Shown here piece after piece: positions 44,260 through 54,940 of a stretch of 64,000 bases of DNA. Source of the stretch: Comamonas serinivorans (GTDB taxonomy: Bacteria; Pseudomonadota; Gammaproteobacteria; Burkholderiales; Burkholderiaceae_C). The stretch lies in NCBI RefSeq assembly GCF_002158865.1, contig NZ_CP021455.1:1550001-1614000 (forward strand). Reading direction: 5' to 3'. The notes beneath the pieces are model-generated. The model had not been told where the DNA came from. It made no database searches and saw only the letters and a list, made by a program, of their open reading frames with translations. The translations under genes and the position numbers were made by a program. Numbering within the stretch: the first letter of the stretch is position 1; the number at the start of each line of letters is the position of its first letter.

Positions 44260-44310
44260 TGGGCGTGAGGGCCGGGCTCTTGCCTGGCCTGACACCCGCA
44301 GACCCACAAC

Positions 44311-44340
44311 GCCTCGCAGGCTTTCTGCGAGGCGTTTTTT
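44311..44340 (+). terminator. Rho-independent terminator of tctBA
   Basis: A perfect nine-pair stem, GCCTCGCAG (44311-44319) and CTGCGAGGC (44325-44333), has a five-base loop and is followed by a run of six T. Confidence 0.93.
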
Positions 44341-44379
44341 CATGGCCGGCCGCGACGGTGATGCCGCCCATTTGTGGGG

Positions 44380-44427
44380 TGTATGTGCCAGCTGTCGTTT
44401 CATAGCCATCGGGTGCTGTGGGATACT
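44380..44427. repeat. 48-bp dyad element, copy 11 (degenerate; copy number 10 not assigned)
   Basis: The spacing matches the family exactly, with GTATG at 44381 and GATACT ending at 44427, but the outer pair is T-T and the inner arms are eroded. It lies downstream of the tctA terminator. Confidence 0.6.
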
Positions 44428-44539
44428 GAGGCATTCAATCGGCGGTGTCCGGTTTCAGTCCGCTGTGCGACTGTGGCTGGCCGGGCATTCGGTATGGTGA
44501 CGCGCAAAGGCTGCATGGGCGGCCGCAGGAGTGGATGAC

Positions 44540-45325
44540 ATGGATTTGGGCATTGCAGGCAAATGGGCGCTGGTGGGTGGCGCCAGCCGGGGTTTGGGCT
44601 GGGGTTGCGCCAAGGCGCTGGCCGAAGAAGGGGTGAACGTGGTGATGGTGTCGCGCCGTGAAGACGTGCTGCGCGACGCTGCCGAGACCCTGGCCAAGCA
44701 GGTCAAGTCCCAGGTGCTCTGGGTGGCGGCCGACATCACCACGCCCGCGGGGCAGGATGCCGCCTTTGCCCAGCACGGGCAGTTCGACATCGTGGTGAAC
44801 AACGCCGGCGGCCCGCCGCCGGGCGACTTCCGCGACTGGGAGCGCGAGGACTGGATCAAGGCCCTGGATGCCAACATGCTGGCGCCGATCGCGCTGATCA
44901 AGCGCACGGTCGATGGCATGGCCGAGCGGGGCTTTGGCCGCATCGTCAACATCACCTCCAGCTCGGTGAAGCAGCCGGTCGAGATCCTGGGCCTGTCCAA
45001 CGGCGCGCGTTCTGGCCTGCACGGCTTCGTCGCAGGCGTGGCGCGTCAGCCCAAGCTGGTCAGCCGCGGCGTGACCATCAACAACCTGCTGCCCGGCAAG
45101 TTCGACACCGACCGCATCAAGACCACGCTGGGTGCCCGCGCCCAGAAGACCGGCGAGTCGCTGGAGACGCTGCGTGAGGAGCAGGCCAAGCTGGTGCCGG
45201 CCAAGCGCTTTGGCACCGCCGAAGAGTTCGGGGCGTTCTGCGCCTTCATGTGCAGCCAGCAAGCTTCGTACCTCACGGGCCAGAACATCTTGCTGGATGG
45301 CGGCGCCTACCCGGGCACGTATTGA
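44540..45325 (+). CDS. Atypical short-chain dehydrogenase/reductase
   Basis: A 261-residue Rossmann-fold protein with the cofactor motif GGASRGLG (13-20), NNAG (87-90) and the central Ser in NITSSS. The expected YxxxK is replaced: the position holds the sequence LSNGARSGLHGF, so the catalytic Tyr and Lys are missing. A subfamily with this change exists, usually annotated as 3-oxoacyl reductase-like. A role other than classical carbonyl reduction is possible. The ATG at 44540 follows AGGAG with good spacing. Confidence 0.85.
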   Translation: MDLGIAGKWALVGGASRGLGWGCAKALAEEGVNVVMVSRREDVLRDAAETLAKQVKSQVLWVAADITTPAGQDAAFAQHGQFDIVVNNAGGPPPGDFRDWEREDWIKALDANMLAPIALIKRTVDGMAERGFGRIVNITSSSVKQPVEILGLSNGARSGLHGFVAGVARQPKLVSRGVTINNLLPGKFDTDRIKTTLGARAQKTGESLETLREEQAKLVPAKRFGTAEEFGAFCAFMCSQQASYLTGQNILLDGGAYPGTY

Positions 45326-45336
45326 GTTGCTGATGG

Positions 45337-45384
45337 GGTATGAGTCAGTTGCCGTTTTTGAATCAACGGCAACTGCTGTATACC
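45337..45384. repeat. 48-bp dyad element, copy 12 (best inner hairpin)
   Basis: Outer arms extend to GGGGTAT (45335-45341) and ATACCCC (45380-45386). The inner ten-base arms AGTTGCCGTT (45347-45356) and AACGGCAACT (45365-45374) are perfect. It lies between converging SDR and EamA genes. Confidence 0.95.
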
Positions 45385-45400
45385 CCTGAGAACCACTGCC

Positions 45401-46297
45401 TCAGCGCCGCGCCGAGAGCGCGATGCCGCACACGATGAAGGCAAAGGCCACCACGTGGTACCAGCGCGGTGGATCGCCCAGCACCAGCGTGGACAGGATG
45501 GCCGCGAACACCGGCGTCAGGTTGGTGAAGAAGCTGGCCAGCGTCGGGCCGGCCAGTTCCACGCCCTTGCCCCAGCAGGCGTAGGCCAGCACCGAGGGGC
45601 AGACCACCAGGAAGGCCATCGCGGCCAGCACGCCGGTGTTCCAATGCCACTGGCCCTGGCCCGCGGCCCATTCCAGCCCGCTGGCGGCGCCCGACCACAT
45701 CAGGCCGAACACGATCTGGCCCAGCAGCATGGCGGCCCAGTCGCCGCGGATGGCCTCTGGCTCGCGCCGCTGCACCAGCAACCAGCTGTAGCCGGCCCAG
45801 CAGGCGGCCGCCACCAGGATGTAGAGGTCGCCCGGCACCAGCTTGAGCGCCAGCAGCTGCGACCACTGCCCGCGCGAGAGCACGAACAGCACGCCCGTGA
45901 TGGACAGCGCCGCGCTCGCCAGCTGGCGGCGCGTGATGCGGGCCTGGAAGAACAGGCGGCCGATCAGCATCATCCACAGCGGCATGCTGGACGCCACCAG
46001 CGTCACGTTGACAGGGCTGGAGGTGCGCAGGGCCAGGTATTGAAAAGCGTTGTAGCAGCCCACGCCGAGCAGCCCCAGCAGCGAGAAGCGCCGCCAGTGG
46101 GTCCACAGGCCGCTGCCGGGTTTCAGCACCCAGCCGGCCAGCGGCAGCAACACCAGGCCGGCCAGCAGCCAGCGCATGAAGTTCAGGCTGATGGGCGAGA
46201 CCTGGGACGCCAGCATCCGCCCGACCACCGCGTTGCCGGCCCAGAACAGGGGCGGCAAGGTCAGCAGCAGGGCGGTTCGACCAGTGAGAGCGGACAT
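45401..46297 (-). CDS. EamA/DMT-family transporter
   Basis: A 298-residue membrane protein with ten predicted helices arranged as two EamA repeats of five, typical of the drug/metabolite transporter superfamily (amino acid, metabolite or drug exporters). PPLFWAGNAVVGR in helix 1 is characteristic. The ATG at 46297 is chosen because the signal-like first helix starts just after it; a longer frame adds 32 unlikely residues. The substrate is unknown. Confidence 0.88.
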   Translation of the reverse strand: MSALTGRTALLLTLPPLFWAGNAVVGRMLASQVSPISLNFMRWLLAGLVLLPLAGWVLKPGSGLWTHWRRFSLLGLLGVGCYNAFQYLALRTSSPVNVTLVASSMPLWMMLIGRLFFQARITRRQLASAALSITGVLFVLSRGQWSQLLALKLVPGDLYILVAAACWAGYSWLLVQRREPEAIRGDWAAMLLGQIVFGLMWSGAASGLEWAAGQGQWHWNTGVLAAMAFLVVCPSVLAYACWGKGVELAGPTLASFFTNLTPVFAAILSTLVLGDPPRWYHVVAFAFIVCGIALSARR

Positions 46298-46753
46298 GGG
46301 GACGTGGCCGTGGCGGCCTGGCAATCGGCAAGGCGCTCGATTGTGCCAGCCGGGCTGTCTGGGCCAGCGGGGTAGCCGCCGGTCTGGCCGCACTGCGCCC
46401 GGTGTGTGGCTTCATGTCGAGCCCGTGCGCCAGTTCAGAGGCGGGCCGATGCGGCACGGTCGGCCCACTGGCGCCCAGCACTTGAGCCGCCATGGCAAAC
46501 CCGGGCCATCCTGGCCGGCGGTGCGGACGCTCAGAAGCCGCTGCATTGCCCCGGGACGGCCGCCGGGGGCGTTACCTGCACGGTTGTCCCGTCGGGGGCG
46601 CGGGCCTGGTGCGGCGCACCGGGGGCCGAGTGCTTTAGGTGTCAGACACGGCTGACGGCTTCTGGCAAGCTGCCAGCTGCATTCGCGGCGATGGTCAAGC
46701 GCCGCGGACACCTTCCCAGAACGCTTTTTCACCGAGACAACAGGAGTCACATC
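46298..46753. other. Divergent intergenic region
   Basis: 456 bases between the EamA and thiolase genes. It should contain promoters for both, but none stands out. No RNA gene or repeat of the palindromic family is seen. Confidence 0.4.
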
Positions 46754-47935
46754 ATGGCAGCAGAAGCCTACATCGTCGCCGCAACGCGCACAGCCGGTGG
46801 CCGTCGCAACGGGCGCGTCAGCGGCTGGCACCCCGCCGACATGTCGGGTCTGGTCATCAACGAGCTGCTCAAGCGCGTCGACGCCGATCCGGCGCTGATC
46901 GAAGACGTGATCTGGGGCTGCGTGGGCCAGGCTGGCCAGCAGGCCGTCAACATCGCCCGCAACTCGGTGCTGTCGTCCAACCTGCCGCTGACCGTGCCCG
47001 GCACCTCGATCGACCGCCAGTGCGGTTCGTCGCAGCAGGCCTTGCACTTCGCCGCGCAGGCGGTCATGTCGGGCACCATGGACATCGTGATCGCCGGTGG
47101 CGTCGAGTCCATGTCGCGTGTGCCCATGGGGTTGGCCTCCATCCTGCCGGCTAAGGAAGGCCTGGGCACCTACACGAGCGAAGCCATGGGCGAGCGCTTT
47201 GGCAACGTGAAGTTCAGCCAGTTCACGGGCGCCGAAATGATTGCCAAGAAGCATGGCTTCAGCAAGGACGAGATGGACGCCTTCGCGCTCATCAGCCACA
47301 AGCGTGCCAAGGCCGCCACCGAGTCGGGCAAGTTCACCAAGGAAATCCTGCCCATCGACGTGCGCATGGCCGACGGCACCCGCACCGGTGAGCAGCACAC
47401 GGTCGATGAAGGCATCCGCATGGACGCCACCATCGAGTCCATCGCCGGCGTCAAGCTCATCAGCGAAGACGGTCGCCTGACGGCTGCGACCTCGAGCCAG
47501 ATCTGCGATGGCGCCTCGGGCGTCATGGTGGTCAACGAGCAAGGCCTGAAGACCCTGGGCGTGAAGCCGCTGGCCCGCATCCACCACATGTCGGTGCTGG
47601 GCGATGACCCCGTCATCATGCTGGAAGCGCCCATCCCCGCCACGCAACGCGCGCTGAAGAAAGCCGGTCTGTCGCTGAATGACATCGACCTGTACGAAGT
47701 CAACGAAGCCTTCGCCTCGGTGCCCATGGCCTGGGCCAAGGTGCTGGGCGCCGATCCGCAGCGCTTGAACGTCAACGGCGGCGCCATTGCGCTGGGTCAC
47801 CCGCTGGGTGGCTCGGGCACCAAGCTGATGACCACGCTGGTCCACGCCCTGCACGAGTATGGCAAGCGCTATGGCTTGCAAACCATGTGCGAAGGCGGCG
47901 GCATGGCCAACGTCACCATCGTCGAGCGCCTGTAA
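46754..47935 (+). CDS. Acetyl-CoA acetyltransferase (thiolase)
   Basis: A 393-residue thiolase of normal length. The nucleophilic Cys90 lies in DRQCGSSQQ, His349 in GHPLG and Cys379 in CEGGG; these form the catalytic set. It either condenses acetyl-CoA or cleaves 3-ketoacyl-CoA in beta-oxidation. A good ribosome site (CAGGAG) precedes the ATG. A palindromic element and a terminator follow, so it seems monocistronic. Confidence 0.93.
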   Translation: MAAEAYIVAATRTAGGRRNGRVSGWHPADMSGLVINELLKRVDADPALIEDVIWGCVGQAGQQAVNIARNSVLSSNLPLTVPGTSIDRQCGSSQQALHFAAQAVMSGTMDIVIAGGVESMSRVPMGLASILPAKEGLGTYTSEAMGERFGNVKFSQFTGAEMIAKKHGFSKDEMDAFALISHKRAKAATESGKFTKEILPIDVRMADGTRTGEQHTVDEGIRMDATIESIAGVKLISEDGRLTAATSSQICDGASGVMVVNEQGLKTLGVKPLARIHHMSVLGDDPVIMLEAPIPATQRALKKAGLSLNDIDLYEVNEAFASVPMAWAKVLGADPQRLNVNGGAIALGHPLGGSGTKLMTTLVHALHEYGKRYGLQTMCEGGGMANVTIVERL

Positions 47936-47954
47936 GGGTCTGATCGATTGATGG

Positions 47955-48002
47955 GGTATGGAGCCATTTCTGTTGTGTCAAGAACGGAAATGGCGGTATA
48001 CC
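47955..48002. repeat. 48-bp dyad element, copy 13
   Basis: The outer arms are extended to nine perfect bases, ATGGGGTAT (47951-47959) and ATACCCCAT (47998-48006). The inner CCATTTC..GTT pairs with AAC..GAAATGG. It lies 15-20 bases after the thiolase stop. Confidence 0.95.
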
Positions 48003-48020
48003 CCATTTACACATTGATTG

Positions 48021-48050
48021 ATGCCGGCCCATGTGCCGGTATTTTTGTTT
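48021..48050 (+). terminator. Rho-independent terminator after the thiolase gene
   Basis: An imperfect stem, ATGCCGGC (48021-48028) with GCCGGTAT (48035-48042), has one mismatch and is followed by TTTTTGTTT. It lies just after palindromic copy 13. Confidence 0.65.
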
Positions 48051-48059
48051 GCACCTGAG

Positions 48060-48851
48060 ATGGCCAACCGTTCCTACGTCTACAGCCTCAGCAATCGGCC
48101 CACGGCCTACGAAGACCGGCCCGAGACGATTTCTGGTCTGTCCGAGTGGCCCTACGACGTGCCCTTCATGGTTCGACTGTTGATGTCGGGCGATCCGCAA
48201 CTGTGTGCCTCGTTGATATCGGACGGCTTCGATGACGAAGGGCCTGGGCGCAAGACGAAGCTGTACGCCATCAGCAGCCGTTTCGAGTCGGGATTCGAGC
48301 GCGTGAAGCGATTCGCCACGATCGCCCGGGTGGCCGCCAGCTTGCCGGACGATGCGGTGAACCTGCCGCAGGGACGCCCCCTCATGGACCGTCTGAAGCG
48401 GGTGTTCTCCGCCAGGCAGCCCGCAACAGTGCCGCCCGCTGCCTCGACGGCGTGGTTCCTGGCCGGGCTCGACGAAACGCTTGAATTCCTGGAAGCGCAC
48501 CGCGATGCCTTCCTGCTGCTGGAGACCGTCGAGCTGGACTGCATGACCGAAGGGGATGAGGCCGCACTGCGTGCCTGTGTCGAGCGGGAGGTGTCCCGAT
48601 GTCTGCGGGCGGGCGCAGCCCTGGATGCGCTGCCCCTCGACGTGACGCAAGCCGCCAGCATTCTGAAGCGGGCCACCCGTCACAAAGGTGAGCTGCCGCT
48701 CGACGCCTTCTTCGGCTTGCGGCTCGATGACGACTGCGACAACACCCGCGACGGTGCCACCCAGGTACCGCTGGGGTTGTTCTGGGACGAGGTGCTGTAC
48801 TTCCAGCTTCGAAATCGCGCCGAGTTCAAGGCGCGGGAGCAGAACGCCTGA
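48060..48851 (+). CDS. Protein of unknown function (MANRSYVYS start)
   Basis: A 263-residue soluble protein without signal peptide or membrane segment. The opening MANRSYVYSLSNRP is seen in a family of uncharacterised bacterial proteins that I cannot name with certainty. A central acidic and Trp-containing stretch and the C-terminal PLGLFWDEVLYFQLRNRAEF look conserved. The start at 48060 fits this opening; the ribosome site is weak, and the terminator upstream implies its own promoter in a very short gap. Confidence 0.65.
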   Translation: MANRSYVYSLSNRPTAYEDRPETISGLSEWPYDVPFMVRLLMSGDPQLCASLISDGFDDEGPGRKTKLYAISSRFESGFERVKRFATIARVAASLPDDAVNLPQGRPLMDRLKRVFSARQPATVPPAASTAWFLAGLDETLEFLEAHRDAFLLLETVELDCMTEGDEAALRACVEREVSRCLRAGAALDALPLDVTQAASILKRATRHKGELPLDAFFGLRLDDDCDNTRDGATQVPLGLFWDEVLYFQLRNRAEFKAREQNA

Positions 48852-48884
48852 GGGTGCTCCCGCTGCCTGCCAGGTCGGGCCGTG

Positions 48885-49979
48885 TCAGCGCAGCGGCGCC
48901 GATGCCGTGTGGGGCGCCACCTGCGGCAACCGGGTCTCGGCGGCGCAGCCCCGGGTCGACCAGCCACCCAGGTGGTCTTCGACGATGCCGACCAGCGCGG
49001 CCATCCAAGCGCGGCTGTCGTTCAGGCAGGGGATCTGGTGGAACTCCTGGCCACCGGCGGCCAGGAAGGCGTCGCGGCATTCCAGTCCGATTTCCTCCAG
49101 CGTTTCCAGGCAGTCGCTGACGAACCCGGGGCACACCACGTCCACGCGGCGTGCGCCCTGGCGGGCCAGCGATTCGATGGTGGGCTGGGTGTAGGGCTCC
49201 AGCCACTTCGCGCGGCCAAAGCGCGACTGGTAGGTGAGCTTGAACTGGTTGGGTTTGAGGGCCAGCCGCTCGGCCAGCAGCGCGGCCGTGGCCTCGCACT
49301 CGCGCGCATAGGGGTCGCCGCGCTGCACGTTGCGCTCGGGAATGCCGTGGAAGCTCATCACCAGCTGGTCGGGCTGGCCGTGCTGCTGCCAGTGCTCCAT
49401 GACCCGGCGTGCCAGTGCCCGGATGTAGCCGGGGTCGGCGAAGAAGCGGTTGGCAAAGCGCAGCTCGGGGATGTCGCGCTGCTCAGCCGTCCAGGCATTC
49501 ACGGCATCGATCACACTGGCCGTCGTGGTGGCCGAATACTGGGGGTAGAGCGACACCACCAGGATGTGCTCGCAGCGGTCCTGCTCGCGCAGCGCGGTCA
49601 GCTGATCGGCGATGGAGGGCTTGCCATAGCGCATGGCGTGGCGCACGCGCACGCGGTCGTGACCGCGCTCGCCCAGCCAGCCGCGCAGCAGCAGCGCCTG
49701 TTTTTCGGTCCACACCTGCAGGGGCGAGCCTTCGGGCAGCCAGACCTTGCCGTACTTCTCGGCCGATTGCCGGGGGCGGCGCGGCAGGATCACGCCATGC
49801 AGGATGGGTTTCCAGAGTGCGGCCGGGATTTCCACCACGCGCGGGTCGCTGAGGAACTCGGCCAGGTAGCGGCGGACGGCCGACGGGGTCGGGGCGTCTG
49901 GTGTGCCGAGGTTGCACAGCAGCACGCCGATCACAGGCGACTTGACGGGGTCGAATTCGGGAACATCGCGCGTGGGCAT
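48885..49979 (-). CDS. hemH: Ferrochelatase
   Basis: A 364-residue enzyme inserting Fe2+ into protoporphyrin IX in the last step of heme synthesis. It has VLLCNLGTPDAP at the start, the metal-binding histidine in SFHGIPERN, and CPGFVSDCLETLEEI with the conserved active-site Glu. The start at 49979 follows AGGA; longer upstream frames overlap the divergent HAD gene. It diverges from the HAD phosphatase across 40 bases. Confidence 0.95.
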   Translation of the reverse strand: MPTRDVPEFDPVKSPVIGVLLCNLGTPDAPTPSAVRRYLAEFLSDPRVVEIPAALWKPILHGVILPRRPRQSAEKYGKVWLPEGSPLQVWTEKQALLLRGWLGERGHDRVRVRHAMRYGKPSIADQLTALREQDRCEHILVVSLYPQYSATTTASVIDAVNAWTAEQRDIPELRFANRFFADPGYIRALARRVMEHWQQHGQPDQLVMSFHGIPERNVQRGDPYARECEATAALLAERLALKPNQFKLTYQSRFGRAKWLEPYTQPTIESLARQGARRVDVVCPGFVSDCLETLEEIGLECRDAFLAAGGQEFHQIPCLNDSRAWMAALVGIVEDHLGGWSTRGCAAETRLPQVAPHTASAPLR

Positions 49980-50019
49980 GCGGTATTGTCCTGCAAGTTC
50001 CCCGTCATTCGCATAGACC

Positions 50020-50730
50020 ATGACCCGATTGTCTTTCGATACCCGGTCCATTCGTGCAATCAGCCTCGATCTGGACGACACCCTGTGGCCGGTCGTGCCC
50101 ACCATCGTGCGCGCCGAGGAGCAGCTCCGGCGCTGGCTTGCGCTGCACGCGCCCGCCACGGCCACGCTGGCCGGTCAGGGCAGCGCGTCCAAGGCCGCTC
50201 GCGAGGCGGTGCTGGCCCGGTACCCCGACAAGTTGCACGACTTCAGCCACCTGCGCCGCGAGAGCATCCGCCACCTGTTGACCCTGGCCGGCGACGACCC
50301 GGCGCTGGCCGAGCCGGCGTTCGACGAGTTCTTCGCCTGGCGTCAAAAGGTGGACCTGTACCCCGATGCCTTGCCTGCGTTGCAATTGCTCGCGGCCAAA
50401 TACCCCATCGTGGCCTTGACGAATGGCAACGCCGACGTGGCCCGTGTGGGCCTGTCGCCATACTTCGCGGGCGCCATCAGCGCGCGGCAGTTCGGCATGG
50501 CCAAGCCGGCGCCCGCCATCTACGCCGCCGTGGCCGAGCATGTGGGTGTGCCCATGGAGGCCGTGCTGCACGTGGGCGATGACCCCGAACTGGACGTGGC
50601 CGGCGCCCTGGCCGCGGGCCAGCAGGCCGCCTGGGTCAACCGCGAAGCCCGGGACTGGCCGATGCAGCTCGCCACGCCCACGCTGCAGGTGCGCGACATG
50701 ACCGAGCTGGCGCGCCTGCTGCTGGCGTGA
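50020..50730 (+). CDS. HAD-family hydrolase (YigB-like phosphatase)
   Basis: A 236-residue haloacid dehalogenase-type phosphatase with nucleophile Asp17 and Asp19 in LDLDDTLW, a helical cap, TNGN as motif II, Lys in GMAKPAP as motif III and GDDPELD as motif IV. YigB-type members dephosphorylate FMN or riboflavin-pathway intermediates, but substrate ranges are broad. It diverges from hemH. Confidence 0.88.
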   Translation: MTRLSFDTRSIRAISLDLDDTLWPVVPTIVRAEEQLRRWLALHAPATATLAGQGSASKAAREAVLARYPDKLHDFSHLRRESIRHLLTLAGDDPALAEPAFDEFFAWRQKVDLYPDALPALQLLAAKYPIVALTNGNADVARVGLSPYFAGAISARQFGMAKPAPAIYAAVAEHVGVPMEAVLHVGDDPELDVAGALAAGQQAAWVNREARDWPMQLATPTLQVRDMTELARLLLA

Positions 50731-50917
50731 AGCGCGTCGCGCGCCGCAGCGGGCGGACCGGCTGCGGGGCATGGCCGTGGGAAGGCGTCCATGAACCAGC
50801 GCGTGGTGCGAACGGGATGGCGCTGGTGAGGCGGATGAGCGGCAGTGCGCAGCTTGCGTGCGAGGCGGGTGGCGACGCGCTGTTGCAGCCGATGGGGCTG
50901 TTGAGGGATGTTGGCCC

Positions 50918-50971
50918 TGTATGCTGCCCTGGTCGTTGTTCAAAGAACGGCCAGTCCGCCATAGCCATACC
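50918..50971. repeat. Dyad element, copy 14 (54 bp, with six-base duplication)
   Basis: The inner arms CTGGTCGTT and AACGGCCAG are near perfect. The right flank has a tandem GCCATA-GCCATA, which makes the copy six bases longer than the rest; outer arms are TGTATG and CATACC. It lies between converging HAD and hpnE genes; the remainder of 50731-51094 holds nothing recognisable. Confidence 0.8.
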
Positions 50972-51094
50972 CTGTATCGCCCATGCGGTGGTTGCGGCCG
51001 TGGGCATCACCCGCACCCAGGCCGCGCGACCTGGCGCAGGCCGAGGCTGAGTCCGAGTCGAGTCTGAACCGGGTCCATGCAGAAACCGGTCGTC

Positions 51095-52867
<1,773 letters not shown>

Positions 52868-52876
<9 letters not shown>

Positions 52877-52915
52877 GAATCGCCGTCAATGAAAAAACGG
52901 GGATGGATGGATACT
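52868..52915. repeat. 48-bp dyad element, copy 15, overlapping the hpnE start
   Basis: Outer arms extend to GCAGTAT (52866-52872) and ATACTGC (52911-52917). The inner hairpin is CCGT and ACGG around CAATGAAAAA. On the minus strand the hpnE ATG lies just inside the arm. Confidence 0.9.
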
Positions 52916-53223
52916 GCTGCTGATGTGCGTGCGGCGCATCGTCAGGCCGCCGTTGCGCCGGTCGGCGCGTCGCGCATCGAAGGACCGCTGCTGCGCGGCG
53001 AGCCGCGCATGTCGGCAGCTGGCCTGCCCGTGGCGGCCCCCTGGATGGGCACGCGGCGTCACGTCCCGACCCCCAGCTTCGGCACGCCATGGTGCAGGGG
53101 GTGCCGCCCGGCCGTTGTCGGGCCTGGGGCCGTGCGGCTGTCTGCGGTCATCCGACGTGTCTGGCCGATCCCGTCCGCCAGCCTGCACCGGCGTGCGTGC
53201 CGCGTTCACGCCCGGGCTGCCGC
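52916..53223. other. Gap between hpnE and hpnD
   Basis: About 308 bases without a protein-like frame in either direction. No RNA or terminator is seen. Unusual, because hpnD and hpnE are normally adjacent. Confidence 0.45.
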
Positions 53224-54066
53224 TCAAAACCGCCCCAGCGCTTGCATCTTCCAGACCAGCCACAGCTTGCGCATCGGGCTCAGGCTGATGCGCTGGTGCA
53301 GCACCTGGAAGTTGTCGGACTCGATCTCGCGCAGCAGGCTGCGGTAGATGCTGGCCATCATCAGGCCGGGCTTCTGGGCCAGGCGGTCGGCCTCGGGCAG
53401 CAGCGCCAGGGCCTCGTCGTACAGGCGGTGGGCCCGTTCGGCCTGAAAGCGCATCAAGGCCGTGAAGCGGTCGGAGTACACGCGGTTGGTGATCTCGTGC
53501 GCCTTGACGTCGAACTGCTGCAGCTCGCTCACGGGCAGGTAGATGCGGCCGCGCAGCGCGTCCTCGCCCACGTCGCGGATGATGTTGGTGTGCTGGAACG
53601 CCTGGCCCATGCGGTGGGCGTACTCGGTGGTGCGGGGATCGGTCTGGCCAAAGATGCGCGCGGCCACCTCGCCCACCACGCCGGCCACCAGGTGGCAGTA
53701 GCGTTGCAGACCGGCGTGGTCCAGGTAGCGCGTCTGCGTGAGGTCCATCTCGCAGCCCTCGATCACGGCCAGCAGGTGGTCGGGGCGGATGTCGAAGGCG
53801 GGGGCATGCGGCATCAGCGCCTGCATCACGGGGTGGCTGGGCTGGCCGCTGAAGGCCTTGCCGACCTCGGAGCGCCACCAGGCCAGCTTGGTCGCGGCCA
53901 CGCCCGGATCGCTGACCTCGTCCACCACGTCGTCGACTTCGCGGCAGAACACGTAGAAGGCGGTGATGGCGGCGCGGCGGTCGGCCGGCAGGAACCGAAA
54001 GCCATGGTAGAAGCTGCTGCCCGACTTCGCGGCCTTGTCCTGAACGTAGCTTTCCGGTGTGGTCAT
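53224..54066 (-). CDS. hpnD: Presqualene diphosphate synthase HpnD
   Basis: A 280-residue squalene/phytoene synthase-fold enzyme joining two farnesyl diphosphates to presqualene diphosphate. The first aspartate-rich motif is CREVDDVVDE (Asp45, Asp49); the second is NIIRDVGEDAL. Length and motifs match HpnD rather than HpnC. The ATG at 54066 gives MTTPESYVQDKAAKSGSSFY, the standard start. HpnC, which makes hydroxysqualene between HpnD and HpnE, is not in the window. Confidence 0.92.
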   Translation of the reverse strand: MTTPESYVQDKAAKSGSSFYHGFRFLPADRRAAITAFYVFCREVDDVVDEVSDPGVAATKLAWWRSEVGKAFSGQPSHPVMQALMPHAPAFDIRPDHLLAVIEGCEMDLTQTRYLDHAGLQRYCHLVAGVVGEVAARIFGQTDPRTTEYAHRMGQAFQHTNIIRDVGEDALRGRIYLPVSELQQFDVKAHEITNRVYSDRFTALMRFQAERAHRLYDEALALLPEADRLAQKPGLMMASIYRSLLREIESDNFQVLHQRISLSPMRKLWLVWKMQALGRF

Positions 54067-54223
54067 AGGGCGCGGATTGTCCCATGGGGGCGATGGGGTT
54101 TTGACATCGGCTGAGCAGAGCCGGGTCATGCAGTGGCCGCCGACCTGTGGCCGAGCCGCGCTCGTTAACATGGCGCCTTGTCCGGCAAACGCACAGGCGC
54201 GCCGCCTGCGCTCGCGAAGACCC

Positions 54224-54940
54224 ATGCCTTTTTCCCCGTCGTTCCGATGCCTGGCCGGGCTGCTGCTCCTGGCCAGCCTGACCGCCTGCACCACCCCTGA
54301 ACCCGCGCCCGGCCGCCTGCCGGCCAGCCGCGCCCAGCCCACACCCACCGCACCCGTCGACGTCGCACAGACCCGGCCGGCCACGAACGTGCCCGCCGCC
54401 ACGCGCGACGCCCAGGGCCGCCGCATCGTCGCCCATTTCGCTGCCCCGGCCGGCGAGGGCCCACGCACGACCCAGGTCGACGCGGCGGGCACCTACCGTG
54501 TGCAGCTGGAGCAACTGCCGCGCGGCGCCGGCTGGCGGGTGCAGGACTTCTTCGAGGTCTCGGGCCGGCCGTTCTCCGACCCCTTCGTGGTGCAGGACGA
54601 GGCCGACTTCACGCGCCAGCCCCCGCAATCCGTTGACGGCTGGCTGCGCCAATACCACCACGGCGGTGGCCGGCGGCTGGTCCAGCTGTTTCGCAATGGC
54701 CAGCCCGAGGGCACGGCCAGCACCTTCTACCCCGGCAACAAGCGCAAGTCGGTGGTGATCTTCCGCGGTGGCCAGCCCGAAGGCGTGGGCACCTTCTGGC
54801 ATGCGGGAGGCGAGCTCGCGCTCAAGGTGACCTTCCGCAACGGTCGGCCCGCCGACTACCGCGGCTGGAACGAGGCGGGCGAGACGCTGGACGCGCTCGC
54901 GGCCCAGGCGCTGTACGAGCAGCTGCGCCGGAACGAGTGA
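54224..54940 (+). CDS. Lipoprotein with MORN-variant repeats (YwqK-like)
   Basis: A 238-residue protein with a lipoprotein signal (lipobox LTAC). A Pro/Ala/Thr linker follows, then a C-terminal part with MORN-variant units: FRNGQPEGTASTFYPGNK, FRGGQPEGVGTFWHAGGE and FRNGRPADYRGWNEAGE. Such repeats occur in antitoxin-like YwqK proteins and in surface lipoproteins; here export suggests an envelope role. It diverges from hpnD. The start at 54224 is set by the signal peptide. Confidence 0.75.
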   Translation: MPFSPSFRCLAGLLLLASLTACTTPEPAPGRLPASRAQPTPTAPVDVAQTRPATNVPAATRDAQGRRIVAHFAAPAGEGPRTTQVDAAGTYRVQLEQLPRGAGWRVQDFFEVSGRPFSDPFVVQDEADFTRQPPQSVDGWLRQYHHGGGRRLVQLFRNGQPEGTASTFYPGNKRKSVVIFRGGQPEGVGTFWHAGGELALKVTFRNGRPADYRGWNEAGETLDALAAQALYEQLRRNE

